64,000 nucleotides of DNA from Pseudobacter sp. (GCA_017849455.1 JAFIGX010000013.1:62001-126000); one strand, 5' to 3'. Shown: positions 9,130 through 17,958, counted from the first letter of the stretch. Notes: generated from the letters alone by a model not told the origin. Numbers and translations: made by a program.

Positions 9130-9429
9130 TTATACGATTGCGAGGATATCGCTCTCTCTCATGATCAGCAGATCATCACCATCGATCTGGATCTCAGTGC
9201 CGGAATATTTACCATATAGAACGGTATCTCCGATCTTCACAGTTACAGGTTCGTCTTTTTTGCCGGGGCCGGCAGCCACTACCGTACCGCGCTGAGGTTT
9301 CTCTTTGGCAGTATCGGGAATAATAATACCACCAGCAGTTTTCTCTTCCGCTTTAGCGGGTTTCACTATTACCCTGTCGTGCAAAGGGGTAACATTTAAC
9401 TTCTGTGCAGCATTTTTTGAATTAGCCAT
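9130..9429 (-). CDS. groES: Co-chaperonin GroES (10 kDa)
   Basis: 99 aa starting at the ATG at 9429 ([10 protein letters not shown]). The first ~12 residues are a Bacteroidota-style extension before the usual start of GroES. The mobile loop region [19 protein letters not shown] (about residues 27-45) that contacts GroEL is intact, followed by the standard [10 protein letters not shown] block and the C-terminal strand. It caps the GroEL ring. It is the first gene of the groES-groEL unit and is preceded by a structured untranslated region with a TACCTTTG -7 element. No CIRCE operator was found upstream. Confidence 0.98.
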   Translation of the reverse strand: MANSKNAAQKLNVTPLHDRVIVKPAKAEEKTAGGIIIPDTAKEKPQRGTVVAAGPGKKDEPVTVKIGDTVLYGKYSGTEIQIDGDDLLIMRESDILAIV

Positions 9430-9468
9430 AGTTGTATGCTTTTTTAGATTTTGGTGATTGATTGGTCC

Positions 9469-9523
9469 CAACAGGGTTTAAAACAGTTGGGCCGTCCCGC
9501 CAGGAGGCAGGCCGGCAAAGGTA
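9469..9523 (-). promoter_or_regulatory. groES promoter element and structured 5' leader
   Basis: CAAAGGTA at 9516-9523 reads TACCTTTG on the minus strand, a perfect -7 element; no good -33 box is visible. The leader holds an 11-bp GC-rich stem (arms 9491-9501 and 9506-9516, one mismatch) and a second hairpin with arms CCCAAC (9469-9474) and GTTGGG (9488-9493) sharing its edge, so the two may be mutually exclusive. Confidence 0.45.
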
Positions 9524-9652
9524 AACGAATTTCATACCAATCCGGTTGAAAGGTCATTTTTTCAGCAACGGCCTAAAATGCTGGCAGTTAGGTGGTGGAA
9601 AGCCCGGCCTTTTCATGGGGGACTGGTGTCATTTTTGCATGACCGGCAAAAA

Positions 9653-9684
9653 CTTGTCTCCGTGACCGAAAAAAACTAGCTTTG
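9653..9684 (+). promoter_or_regulatory. nusB promoter (Bacteroidota type)
   Basis: CTTG at 9653-9656 and a perfect TAGCTTTG at 9677-9684 are separated by 20 bp. The predicted start of transcription is about 20 nt before the nusB ATG at 9711. It fits the TTTG-N19/20-TAnnTTTG consensus. Confidence 0.6.
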
Positions 9685-9710
9685 CCCGCTTAAAAACAAG
9701 TTCTTAGAAA

Positions 9711-10673
9711 ATGATCAGCAGAAGAAATATCCGTGTGAAAGTCATGCAGACCCTGTATGCTGTGGAAAGCCAGCTCGCCGAAGGAGGGGAAGGAAAGCGG
9801 ACAGCCGCGGCCGACCCGGTGAGGCTGCTTCAAAAACATTTCGATCAGACCCAGCAGCTTTTAATATACCAGATCCATTTTCTGACAGCCATCGCGCGGT
9901 ATGCCGAAATAGACGCCCGCAACCGGGCCTCCAAGCATCTGCCCACCAAAGAGGACCTGAGCGTCAATACCAAGATCGCCGGTAATGAACTCCTCTGGAA
10001 GATCCTCGAATCACCCTCCTGGAAACAGGCCGTGAAAGAGACCAAACCGGAATCGATCGATAACCCCGAACTGGTCCGCAAACTCTACCTGGAACTCGTT
10101 GAAACGGAGAAATACCAACAATACATTGCCATTCAGGGCAGGGATAAAAAAGAAGAAAAGGACATCCTCGAATATATCTATACTGAACTGATGTTGCCCA
10201 ATGAAGTGTTCACCAGTTATGTGGAAGAACATTTCACCAACTGGGATGATGATGCCGATATGCTCAGCCAGCTCATCCTCAATTTCCTCTCCAAGCCCGC
10301 CCAGTTCAATTTCCAGGAACTGCTCGGCAAAGAGAAATGGCAGTTTGCCAAAGGTCTGCTGGAGACCACGCTCGATAAAAAAGAAGTGGCCCTGGAGTAT
10401 ATCAGGCCAAAGCTCAAGAACTGGGACCCCGAACGGATCGCCGTGCTCGATATGCTGCTGATGAGGATGGGCGTTTGCGAATTCCTGTATTTCGAGACTA
10501 TCCCGCCGAAAGTCACCATCAATGAATATATCGACCTGGCCAAGGAATACAGTACACAGCAAAGCGGTCAGTTCGTGAATGGTATCCTGGATAATATTCA
10601 TAAGGACCTGGTGCGCGACAATAAAATGCATAAAGTGGCTTTTTCACCGAATGCGCCCAACAAACCATCCTGA
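9711..10673 (+). CDS. nusB: Transcription antitermination factor NusB, long Bacteroidota form
   Basis: 320 aa, about twice the usual 140-150 aa. It starts MISRRNIRVKVMQTLYAVE, the typical NusB first helix. An insert/extension of ~160 residues, helical and charged, separates this from the canonical C-terminal NusB half, recognisable by LEYIRPKLKNWDPERIAVLDMLLMRMGVCEF and NEYIDLAKEYS. NusB binds boxA RNA with S10/NusE in rRNA antitermination. The long form is common in Bacteroidota. It heads a run of same-strand genes (DUF1573, yajC, coaE). Confidence 0.92.
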   Translation: MISRRNIRVKVMQTLYAVESQLAEGGEGKRTAAADPVRLLQKHFDQTQQLLIYQIHFLTAIARYAEIDARNRASKHLPTKEDLSVNTKIAGNELLWKILESPSWKQAVKETKPESIDNPELVRKLYLELVETEKYQQYIAIQGRDKKEEKDILEYIYTELMLPNEVFTSYVEEHFTNWDDDADMLSQLILNFLSKPAQFNFQELLGKEKWQFAKGLLETTLDKKEVALEYIRPKLKNWDPERIAVLDMLLMRMGVCEFLYFETIPPKVTINEYIDLAKEYSTQQSGQFVNGILDNIHKDLVRDNKMHKVAFSPNAPNKPS

Positions 10674-10688
10674 TACGGCGGCATTGAT

Positions 10689-10696
10689 TAGATTTG
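10689..10696 (+). promoter_or_regulatory. -7 promoter element before DUF1573 gene
   Basis: TAGATTTG is a perfect TAnnTTTG match located 17 bp before the ATG at 10714. No matching -33 box was found, so it may be an internal promoter of the nusB-yajC run. Confidence 0.35.
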
Positions 10697-10713
10697 CAAA
10701 AATTATAGTACTG

Positions 10714-11130
10714 ATGAAGTCACTATTCTTTCTCCTGATGACCGCGGCCCTGATGGCCGCCTGCAATAACGGGCAGGGCTATAAACAGCCTCCGATGGTC
10801 AATGCCAATGAACTTACCGATATCCAGTGGATCGATTCCACCAAAGACCTCGGGAAGATCAGGGAAGGGCAGACAGTGGAAGTCCTATTCCGTTTCAAAA
10901 ATACAGGCAGCAGGCCGCTGGTGATCCGCAGCGTTCATCCTGGCTGCGGCTGCACAGTGGCTGAAACGCCCACGGAGCCTATCGCTCCGGGCGCCGAAGG
11001 CGAGATCAAGGCGTCCTTCAACAGCAAGGGGCGGGCCGGCATCAACCATAAATCGATCGATGTGGATGCCAATACCCGTGGCGCCCAACTCCATAAACTG
11101 GAGTTCAACGTAGAAGTAATCCCTCAATAA
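10714..11130 (+). CDS. DUF1573-domain lipoprotein
   Basis: 138 aa. The lipobox LMAAC at residues ~12-16 marks a lipoprotein. Residues ~30-138 form the DUF1573 beta-sandwich: a DLGKIREGQTVEVLFRFKNTG block and the Cys-containing VHPGCGCTVAETPTEPI. The domain is Ig-like (ASPM/SPD-2/hydin-related) and common in Bacteroidota exported proteins; its biochemical role is not established. The ATG at 10714 gives the signal peptide; an earlier in-frame start would overlap nusB. Its position before yajC suggests cotranscription. Confidence 0.88.
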   Translation: MKSLFFLLMTAALMAACNNGQGYKQPPMVNANELTDIQWIDSTKDLGKIREGQTVEVLFRFKNTGSRPLVIRSVHPGCGCTVAETPTEPIAPGAEGEIKASFNSKGRAGINHKSIDVDANTRGAQLHKLEFNVEVIPQ

Positions 11131-11151
11131 AAATTTTACAAATTCAATACA

Positions 11152-11487
11152 ATGACACAATTAGTTGTTTTATTACAGGCACAAGGCGGCGGCGGTTTCT
11201 CATTGCAATTGGTTTTACTGGGAGGTATGATCCTGGTATTCTGGTTGTTCATGATAAGGCCGCAGGCCAGAAAAGCCAAGCAAGCCAAGCAATTCCAGGA
11301 AGGACTTCAGAAAGGTGATAAGATCGTGACCATCGCAGGGATCCACGGTACCGTGAATAAAGTGAATGACGATGGCACCATCATGCTGGAGACCAGTCCC
11401 GGCAGCTATATCAAGATCGAAAGAAGCGCCATTTCCATGGAATGGACGAATAATATCAATAAGGCGGCTGCTACAACAGCGAAATAA
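11152..11487 (+). CDS. yajC: Preprotein translocase subunit YajC
   Basis: 111 aa. One N-terminal membrane helix (residues ~17-38, LQLVLLGGMILVFWLFMIRPQ) is followed by RKAKQAKQFQEGLQKGDKIVTIAGIHGTV, the YajC signature. YajC associates with SecDF-YidC in the inner membrane and supports Sec-dependent export; the fused SecDF is encoded 10 kb away. It is 21 bp after the DUF1573 gene. A family B repeat starts 3 nt after the TAA. Confidence 0.95.
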   Translation: MTQLVVLLQAQGGGGFSLQLVLLGGMILVFWLFMIRPQARKAKQAKQFQEGLQKGDKIVTIAGIHGTVNKVNDDGTIMLETSPGSYIKIERSAISMEWTNNINKAAATTAK

Positions 11488-11490
11488 TTT

Positions 11491-11641
11491 CTGAACCTGG
11501 ATTTAATGGATTGTAAGGATTGGGAGGAAAATTCGCTGATTGATCAGGATCGCGTCATTAATTATTTTTTCAGGATGTATCTCAGGTAGTCAACGGTATT
11601 TCCTCTCAATCTTTAAAATCAAACAAATCATGGTTCTGAGA
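11491..11641. repeat. Family B inverted repeat spanning yajC stop to coaE start
   Basis: The left arm (11491-11530, starting CTGAACCTGGATTTAATGGA) begins 3 nt after the yajC stop. The right arm (11599-11641, ending AAATCATGGTTCTGAG) is an imperfect reverse complement, and its ATG is the coaE start codon. Related copies are at 18676, 24866, 25483 and 43432. Confidence 0.7.
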
Positions 11642-12238
11642 ATCGGCATCACAGGCGGTATAGGCTCCGGCAAAAGCACCGTGGCCCGGATCTTTGAAGT
11701 GCTGGGCATTCCTGTTTACTATGCCGACGACGCAGCCAAACGGATCATGAATGAAGATGAAGAACTGAAAGAACAGATCATGGCCCATTTCGGACGGGAA
11801 TCTTATGCCAATGGCCAGCTTAACAGATCCTATCTGGCCTCCGTCGTTTTCAACAACCAGGAAAAACTGGCCCTCCTCAACAGCCTCGTTCATCCGGCCA
11901 CCATCCGCGATGGAGAACGGTGGACCCTCCGCCAATCCAGCCCTTACACCATCAAAGAAGCAGCCCTCCTCTTCGAAAGCGGCTCCGCAGCTTCGCTCCA
12001 TTATGTGATCGGCGTTTCGGCCCCCACTCCCCTGCGTATCCTCCGCGCCATGAAACGCGACAATATCTCCCGCGAAGAAGTACAGGCACGCATGCGCCAG
12101 CAGATCGACGAATCGATCAAAATGCGGTTATGCGATTACGTGATCATCAACGATGAACAACAGCCCCTCCTACCACAGGTACTCCAACTCCATGAGCAAC
12201 TCCTGAAGCTACAGCCGGAAACGGCCACCATCCCCTGA
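11630..12238 (+). CDS. coaE: Dephospho-CoA kinase
   Basis: 202 aa. It catalyses the last step of CoA synthesis, ATP-dependent phosphorylation of the 3'-hydroxyl of dephospho-CoA. The P-loop GGIGSGKST is at residues ~8-16; YYADDAAKRIMNED and the lid/CoA-binding helix with EEVQARMRQQ and the C-terminal DYVIINDEQ are all typical. The start at 11630 is the ATG inside the family B repeat; the open frame extends 30 codons upstream but that sequence is repeat-derived. The sequence after the stop shows no strong terminator. Confidence 0.95.
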   Translation: MVLRIGITGGIGSGKSTVARIFEVLGIPVYYADDAAKRIMNEDEELKEQIMAHFGRESYANGQLNRSYLASVVFNNQEKLALLNSLVHPATIRDGERWTLRQSSPYTIKEAALLFESGSAASLHYVIGVSAPTPLRILRAMKRDNISREEVQARMRQQIDESIKMRLCDYVIINDEQQPLLPQVLQLHEQLLKLQPETATIP

Positions 12239-12347
12239 CGGCATTTTCCCCATAATATTTCCACACTTACCCATTTGCGACCGCAGATACTGAACCTGCA
12301 CGGCAATAACCAGTATTGATTATATTTATCCTCTAAAAAATCACTGC

Positions 12348-13988
12348 ATGAGAAAACGACTGACAGCGCTCGCGCTGTGCAGCCTGCCCCTATTCCTGGC
12401 AGCACAGGCACCCACTGATTACAGCAATTACCAGCAACTCTCCAACCGCGTTCAGGCTCTATCGAAATCCTATTCATCGTACGCCAGTTCCCGCTCCATT
12501 GCCCGCACAGCCGGCAGCAAGGATATCTGGATGATCACCATCGGCACCGGCAATACGGCCTCCAAACCGGGTATTGCGGTCATCGGCGGCGTGGAAGGCA
12601 ACCACCTGCTCGGTACCGAACTGGCCATCGGTTTCGCGGAGAATTTGCTGAAAGGCAGCAATACCGACAGTATCCGTCAATTGCTCGACAAAACGACCTT
12701 CTACGTTTTCCCCAATATGAGCCCGGATGCCACCGAACAATATTTCGGAAAACTGAAATATGAACGGCAGGGGAACGCTACCCCCACAGACGATGACAGG
12801 GATGGAAAGATCAATGAAGATGCCCCCGACGACCTCGACGGCAATGGCAAGATCACTTTCATGAGGGTCAGCTCGCCCGTAGGTGATTATAAATTGCATC
12901 CCGATGATGATCGCGTGATAGTGAAAGCAGATGTTGCCAAAGGAGAAAAAGGCGCCTATCTTCTTTATTCCGAAGGGATCGATAACGACAAAGATGACCA
13001 ATTCAATGAGGATGGCGATGGCGGCGTATGGTTCAACAGGAATTTTACATTCAAACATCCTTCCTTTACGCCCGGCGCAGGTGAGTTCCCTGTTTCCGAG
13101 CCTGAGATCCGGGCGCTGCTCGATAACCTGTACGATCTCTTCAATATTTACGCAGTGGTCAGCTTCAGCATTAATAACAACCTCTCTACCCCTTTCACGT
13201 ACAATGCCGCTGCCGCCACACAGAAGATCCCTACGGGTTATCTCGAACAGGATGCAAAGACCAATGCCATGGTCTCCGAGCTGTATAATAAGATCGTGAA
13301 CCAGAAAGATGCACCCAAAACTACCCCGGCGGGCGGCGATCTGCTCTCCTGGGCCTATTATCATTATGGACGCTACAGCTTCTCCACCCCCGGCTGGTGG
13401 GTACCCAAAGCAAAGCCCGACACAGCCAAGAAGGAAAAAGCATTGACGCTGGATGATCCTGTGGCCAATTACCTGCGGTGGGCCGCACAGCAAGGGATCA
13501 CCAATACCTTCACTCCCTGGAAAACCATTCAGCATCCTGATTTCCCCAACCAGAAAGTGGAAGTGGGCGGGCTCGATCCATTCGTGCTCATCAACCCACC
13601 TTATAACCTGGTGCCAGGCATCGTTCAAAAACACACTGCCTTTCTGGTAGCACTCGCAGGCTACCAGCCTACCCTCGAATTCGTAAATATAAAGACCGAA
13701 AAACTCGGTGCAGGTATCACCCGTGTCACTGCCGATATCATCAATAAAGGCGCGCTGGCCACCAGTTCCAAACTGGGCGACAGGAATTACTGGAATAAGC
13801 GCATACAGGTAAGGGTTAGCACTACAGTCAGTCAGTCTGTCGTGGGTGGAAGGAAGGTCCAGTCGCTCAATACCCTCGAAGGCTATTCCACACAAACCCT
13901 GAGCTGGCTGATCAAAGGCAGCGGCAAGATCAATATCGAAGCCGGTTGCGCGAACACCGGAACCATCAAAACAGATATCAATTTGTAG
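12348..13988 (+). CDS. M14 carboxypeptidase-family protein, probably catalytically inactive
   Basis: 546 aa, signal peptide ending LAAQ (residue ~20). It aligns with the next gene across the whole M14 fold, and shares the acidic EF-hand-like inserts (DDDRDGKINEDAPDD; DNDKDDQFNEDGDG) and the carboxylate-binding Asn230-Arg231. The metal and catalytic residues are not kept. Where the partner has His108-x-x-Glu111, this protein has Glu83-x-x-His86; the third ligand His304 aligns with Ser274; and the catalytic Glu377 (YTFSNELW) aligns with Pro348 (YSFSTPGWW). It is probably a pseudo-enzyme that binds peptides, an anchor, or a regulator of its partner. The reading frame is intact, arguing against simple decay. 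It is 21 bp upstream of the active copy. Confidence 0.85.
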   Translation: MRKRLTALALCSLPLFLAAQAPTDYSNYQQLSNRVQALSKSYSSYASSRSIARTAGSKDIWMITIGTGNTASKPGIAVIGGVEGNHLLGTELAIGFAENLLKGSNTDSIRQLLDKTTFYVFPNMSPDATEQYFGKLKYERQGNATPTDDDRDGKINEDAPDDLDGNGKITFMRVSSPVGDYKLHPDDDRVIVKADVAKGEKGAYLLYSEGIDNDKDDQFNEDGDGGVWFNRNFTFKHPSFTPGAGEFPVSEPEIRALLDNLYDLFNIYAVVSFSINNNLSTPFTYNAAAATQKIPTGYLEQDAKTNAMVSELYNKIVNQKDAPKTTPAGGDLLSWAYYHYGRYSFSTPGWWVPKAKPDTAKKEKALTLDDPVANYLRWAAQQGITNTFTPWKTIQHPDFPNQKVEVGGLDPFVLINPPYNLVPGIVQKHTAFLVALAGYQPTLEFVNIKTEKLGAGITRVTADIINKGALATSSKLGDRNYWNKRIQVRVSTTVSQSVVGGRKVQSLNTLEGYSTQTLSWLIKGSGKINIEAGCANTGTIKTDINL

Positions 13989-14009
13989 TTGACCTGAAAA
14001 CTCCCGATT

Positions 14010-15752
14010 ATGAAACGCATTACAAAATATATTCTCTTTCTATTTTCCCTGAGCATCACCGGCGCCCTGCAGGCCCAGAAACCTGAACAGATATTCAAAG
14101 CGGCCGGAAGCCCGCCCAATCCCAAAGTACCCATCAGTTGGAACAAATATTACGACCATGCAGGTATTTCCGAGATCTGTAAGAAGATCGCGGCAGCCCA
14201 TCCCGATCTCTGCAAGTTGGAATCGATCGGCAAGTCTTTCAAAGGGCGTGATCTCTGGTGCCTCACCATCACCGATTTCAAAAAAGGCGATGCCAATCGC
14301 AAACCTGCCATGTATATCGATGGCAATATCCACTCCAATGAAGTGCAGGGCTCCGAGTTCGCGCTGTACACTGCCTGGTATCTTACCGAATCGTTCGCCG
14401 ATGTGCTTTTCATCAAGGAACTGCTGGCCGATAAGGTCTTTTATATCGTTCCTACCATCAATCCCGATGCCCGCGATAATTTTTTCCATGAGGCGAATTC
14501 GCAACATTCCCCGAGGTCGGGGCTCATACCGGTAGACAATGACCGGGATGGACTGGTCGATGAGGACGGTTATGATGACCTCGACGGTGACGGCAATATC
14601 GTGATGATGCGCCGGAAAAATCCGAATGGCAGGTGGAAACAAGACCCCATCGATCCGCGCAAAATGATTCAGGCCGGACCGGAAGAAAAAGGTGAATACG
14701 AATTGCTCGGGCCTGAAGGGATCGACAATGACGGGGACGGACTGGTGAATGAAGATGGTTACACCTTCGAGTATGACCCTAACCGGGATTGGGGATGGGG
14801 ATGGCAGCCCAATTATATACAGGGTGGCGCTTACCGTTATCCTTTCTCGATACCCGAGAACAGGGCCGTGATGGAGTTCGTGATGAAACATACCAATATC
14901 GCCGCTGCCCAATCTTACCATAACTCCGGCGGCATGATCCTCCGCGGCCCGGGGGCCGCAGAAGATATCGGCACCTACAATGCGGCCGATACCCGCATCT
15001 ATGACGTGATCGCCAAAAAAGGAGAAGAGCTGCTGCCCGGTTACCGTTACCTTGTGGTGTATAAAGACCTCTATTCAGCCTTCGGCGGTGAGCTGGACTG
15101 GTTCTATGGCGGCCGCGGCATCTACACATTCTCCAATGAGCTTTGGACTTCCTACCTGATGTTCAATAAAGGAAATGATGCCGATCCATCGGCTCCCGAT
15201 CCTTCGTATGCATTTGACCGTTACCTGCTGTTCAAAGATGCATTCGTGCCCTGGCACGAGTACAACCATCCCCAGTACGGCAAGATCGAGATCGGTGGTT
15301 TCAAGAAGAATTTCGGACGGATGCACCCCGGCTTCCTGCTGGAGAGCGATGCCCACCGCAATATGTCGTTCAGCATTTTCCACTGTTTCCAGACCCCGAA
15401 ATTATCGGTCGATTCCGTGATGGAAAAAGAACTGGGGGATGGACTGAAGGAGATCACCGCCATTATCAACAACGAGCGCATCATCCCTACCCACGCCAGC
15501 CAGGATGAGAAATACAGGATCGAAAGGCCGGACCTGATCAGTATTTCAGGGCCGAAAGTGATTGCCGGTATGGTCATGCAGAACAGGGACCTCAATATCG
15601 GCGCCGAACAAAAGAACAACCCGCAAACGATAGAGGTAGGCAATATTCCCGGTCAGGGTTATGTGACCGTCCGCTGGATCGTGCAGGGCGCTGGAAAATA
15701 TACCATCACGGTCGACAGTCGCAAAGGCGGTGTCGTGAGCAGGAATTTCTAA
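14010..15752 (+). CDS. Exported M14 zinc carboxypeptidase
   Basis: 580 aa, signal peptide ending LQAQ (residue ~23). The zinc site is His108-x-x-Glu111 in IDGNIHSNEVQGSE plus His304 in QSYHNSGG; Asn258-Arg259 (DPNRDW) would hold the substrate carboxylate and Glu377 in YTFSNELW is the general base. Two acidic inserts (DNDRDGLVDEDGYDD, DNDGDGLVNEDG) probably bind calcium. A C-terminal beta domain follows from about residue 460. It should remove C-terminal residues from peptides, or act on peptidoglycan stem peptides, in the periplasm or outside. It forms a tandem pair with the preceding inactive homologue. Confidence 0.93.
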   Translation: MKRITKYILFLFSLSITGALQAQKPEQIFKAAGSPPNPKVPISWNKYYDHAGISEICKKIAAAHPDLCKLESIGKSFKGRDLWCLTITDFKKGDANRKPAMYIDGNIHSNEVQGSEFALYTAWYLTESFADVLFIKELLADKVFYIVPTINPDARDNFFHEANSQHSPRSGLIPVDNDRDGLVDEDGYDDLDGDGNIVMMRRKNPNGRWKQDPIDPRKMIQAGPEEKGEYELLGPEGIDNDGDGLVNEDGYTFEYDPNRDWGWGWQPNYIQGGAYRYPFSIPENRAVMEFVMKHTNIAAAQSYHNSGGMILRGPGAAEDIGTYNAADTRIYDVIAKKGEELLPGYRYLVVYKDLYSAFGGELDWFYGGRGIYTFSNELWTSYLMFNKGNDADPSAPDPSYAFDRYLLFKDAFVPWHEYNHPQYGKIEIGGFKKNFGRMHPGFLLESDAHRNMSFSIFHCFQTPKLSVDSVMEKELGDGLKEITAIINNERIIPTHASQDEKYRIERPDLISISGPKVIAGMVMQNRDLNIGAEQKNNPQTIEVGNIPGQGYVTVRWIVQGAGKYTITVDSRKGGVVSRNF

Positions 15753-15760
15753 ATTTGAGC

Positions 15761-16591
15761 ATGGTGCTTATCGAAACATTATACCTGTTTCCTAAACTAG
15801 ACGGCAAACTGCTGGAGCTGCTACGTTCCCTTACCCCGGAAGATTGGAACAGGCCCACTGTTGCCCGGCTCTGGACAGTAAAAGACATTGCTGCTCATCT
15901 GCTGGACGGGAACCTGCGCAACCTCTCTATCGCCAGGGATGGTTATATGGGTGACCCGCCCACGGACATTGAATCCTATGCCGACCTGGTGAATTACCTC
16001 AACAGGCTAAATGCAGAGTGGGTAAAAGCGTTGAAAAGGTTAAGTCCTGCCGTCATCATTGAACTGCTCGAATCGTCCGGTCAGCAATATCATGAATACC
16101 TGGGCAGCCTCGATCCTGCTGCCCAGGCTATATTTTCGGTTGGATGGGCCGGTGAGGATGTATCACCCAACTGGTTCCATATAGCCCGGGAGTATACGGA
16201 GAAATGGCATCACCAACAGCAGATCAGGGAAGCTGTGGGCAAGCCGGGCATCATGAACCGGGAACTCTATCATCCATTCCTGCAAACATTCATGATGGCA
16301 TTGCCCTATACGTATCGGGATGTAGTCGCAGCGCCCGGCACTACAGTGCAGGTCACCATCACCGGTGCGGGCGGTGATGATTGGTTTCTCGTGAGGGATG
16401 AACATGAACGATGGGCATTGTCTTCATCCGGGAATACGCAGCCTGCTGCACACACTACTATCGACGGCGCCATTGCCTGGAAATTATTTTCCAAAAGCTG
16501 GCGGAGAAAAGAGGCAGAAGGGTACCTGAAGGTGGAAGGGGATGCTGCGCTGGGCGGAAAGGTATTGGAAATGGTGTCGGTGATGGCCTAA
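15761..16591 (+). CDS. DinB / maleylpyruvate-isomerase-like N-terminal domain protein
   Basis: 276 aa from the ATG at 15761, eight bases after the carboxypeptidase stop. Residues ~10-165 match the four-helix DinB/MDMPI fold: LTPEDWNRPTVARLWTVKDI, then AAHLLDGNLRNL with a putative metal-binding His, and EYTEKWHHQQQIREA with the other His ligands. The C-terminal ~100 residues resemble the SCP2-like second domain of mycothiol-dependent isomerases. Members are metal-dependent thiol transferases or of unknown function. Bacteroidota are not known to make mycothiol, so the substrate is open. It is possibly cotranscribed with the M14 pair. Confidence 0.8.
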   Translation: MVLIETLYLFPKLDGKLLELLRSLTPEDWNRPTVARLWTVKDIAAHLLDGNLRNLSIARDGYMGDPPTDIESYADLVNYLNRLNAEWVKALKRLSPAVIIELLESSGQQYHEYLGSLDPAAQAIFSVGWAGEDVSPNWFHIAREYTEKWHHQQQIREAVGKPGIMNRELYHPFLQTFMMALPYTYRDVVAAPGTTVQVTITGAGGDDWFLVRDEHERWALSSSGNTQPAAHTTIDGAIAWKLFSKSWRRKEAEGYLKVEGDAALGGKVLEMVSVMA

Positions 16592-16620
16592 CATAATTCG
16601 TTGCAAGTATTATGAAACGG

Positions 16621-17958
16621 CTATTGGTTTTTGTGCTCAATTTCGTTCAGCCTTTCTTCAATAAATTTCTTGTGTGATTGGGTTATTCCTTTTATTAAGT
16701 CGTCAATTTCTTTGTTAGTCAATTGTTCAGTATACAATTTATCTATTGGCGCAGTTCCGGTGGCGAGTACATTATAGGAAATGTTGTGAAAGTTAAATAT
16801 GATCATCTCTATGTATTCTATGATTTGTGTAGTGGCCTGCTTAAAAAACTTATGTGTGCAGGACAATCTTATTTCACTAATACCCTCGCTTATCTGCTGC
16901 ATCGCCGGTGAAACGAGATCAGAAAATGAATCACTTTCATAGGCTGTTGCCCCGATCTGCAAGTTGGAATTGTTGGTTATATAAAATCTTTTAAATTTTT
17001 CATTGGCCTTATCAAATGCTAAGGCAATTTTTACAAAGGAACCCTCATATATTTCAAGGACAGCTTCTTTCGATTTAATTTTTTCAACTTTTCTTCCAAG
17101 ATTCTTAAATCTTTGCTCGAGCAATGCTATCTCCTTATCCAAATCATCCGGTTCTTCAATGCGTTCGCCCTTCGCACCTGCAATCATGATCTCTAGTGAA
17201 CGAACCAGGTTCTTTGCGATATACTCGAAAAACGGTTCGATAATCCCGCTATCAGCCTGCTGCAAGGCGGAAAAATAATTTCCCTTATCCTCTACTTTAA
17301 TGATCACCGGTGGATATCTGAATTGCATCAAAATAAAATTCATCAAAATCCTTGCTATCCTCCCGTTACCATCATCAAATGGATGAATGCGTATAAACCT
17401 GTAATGGAATTCAGCGGCCAGAATGACAGGGTTCGTATCAGAGGTCCCTTTTTTCGCCCTGTACCATTCAATCAAGTCATGCATCGGCGCTGGTGTTTCT
17501 TCAGGGGCAGCGAAACGGAAGATTTCGCCTGTCCTGGTTTTTACGTGATTAGGGACAGATTTATATTTTCCCACCTCTATTCTCTTTTTGGTCGGCTGGC
17601 CATCGGAGGTGATCGCATCGACCTCGTAAGGGCTTTTAAGTAACAACAAATGTAATTCCCGGATGAACTTTTCTGTAAGCAGGAACTCTCCCTTTACAAT
17701 TTCAGTCACCCATTTTATGGCCTCATCATGACCCGTGATCTCAAAATGATCTTTCAAAGGTTTACCCTGTGCAGTTATACCGAACATGATGAGAGCCTTT
17801 GTCTCGCCATAAGTAAGGGAATTGCCTTCCAAGTGATTGGAATGGTAGTCCCAGTCAAGCCGAAATTTCTGCATTATAATAGCTTCGCGCTCTTGATCAA
17901 TAGGTCTAAGTTTGTCCAACTCAGCTTTCAATTCCATTGCCTGGACAATATATTCCAT
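16621..17958 (-). CDS. Fic-domain protein, class II (N-terminal inhibitory motif)
   Basis: 445 aa. The Fic motif HPFDDGNGR is at 192-200 with catalytic His192; the family transfers AMP (or another nucleotide part) to Ser/Thr/Tyr of target proteins. SNHLEGN at residues 40-46 fits the inhibitory consensus [S/T]xxxE[G/N]; Glu44 would block ATP until released, so the enzyme is probably autoinhibited without a separate antitoxin. The C-terminal ~150 residues are helical and unassigned. Base composition is visibly more AT-rich than neighbours, suggesting acquisition by transfer. It converges on the DinB-like gene and has no toxin-antitoxin partner. Confidence 0.92.
   Translation of the reverse strand: MEYIVQAMELKAELDKLRPIDQEREAIIMQKFRLDWDYHSNHLEGNSLTYGETKALIMFGITAQGKPLKDHFEITGHDEAIKWVTEIVKGEFLLTEKFIRELHLLLLKSPYEVDAITSDGQPTKKRIEVGKYKSVPNHVKTRTGEIFRFAAPEETPAPMHDLIEWYRAKKGTSDTNPVILAAEFHYRFIRIHPFDDGNGRIARILMNFILMQFRYPPVIIKVEDKGNYFSALQQADSGIIEPFFEYIAKNLVRSLEIMIAGAKGERIEEPDDLDKEIALLEQRFKNLGRKVEKIKSKEAVLEIYEGSFVKIALAFDKANEKFKRFYITNNSNLQIGATAYESDSFSDLVSPAMQQISEGISEIRLSCTHKFFKQATTQIIEYIEMIIFNFHNISYNVLATGTAPIDKLYTEQLTNKEIDDLIKGITQSHKKFIEERLNEIEHKNQ

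Noticed and set aside
9430..9710. Search for a CIRCE operator or heat-shock sigma site upstream of groES
   Set aside because: No TTAGCACTC inverted repeat was found; only hairpins and an ordinary -7 element.
12474..13895. Long minus-strand open frame (473 codons) opposite the first M14 gene
   Set aside because: It is antisense to a gene with a signal peptide and clear family similarity; the translation is low-complexity in character with no domain. It arises from codon bias of the sense gene.
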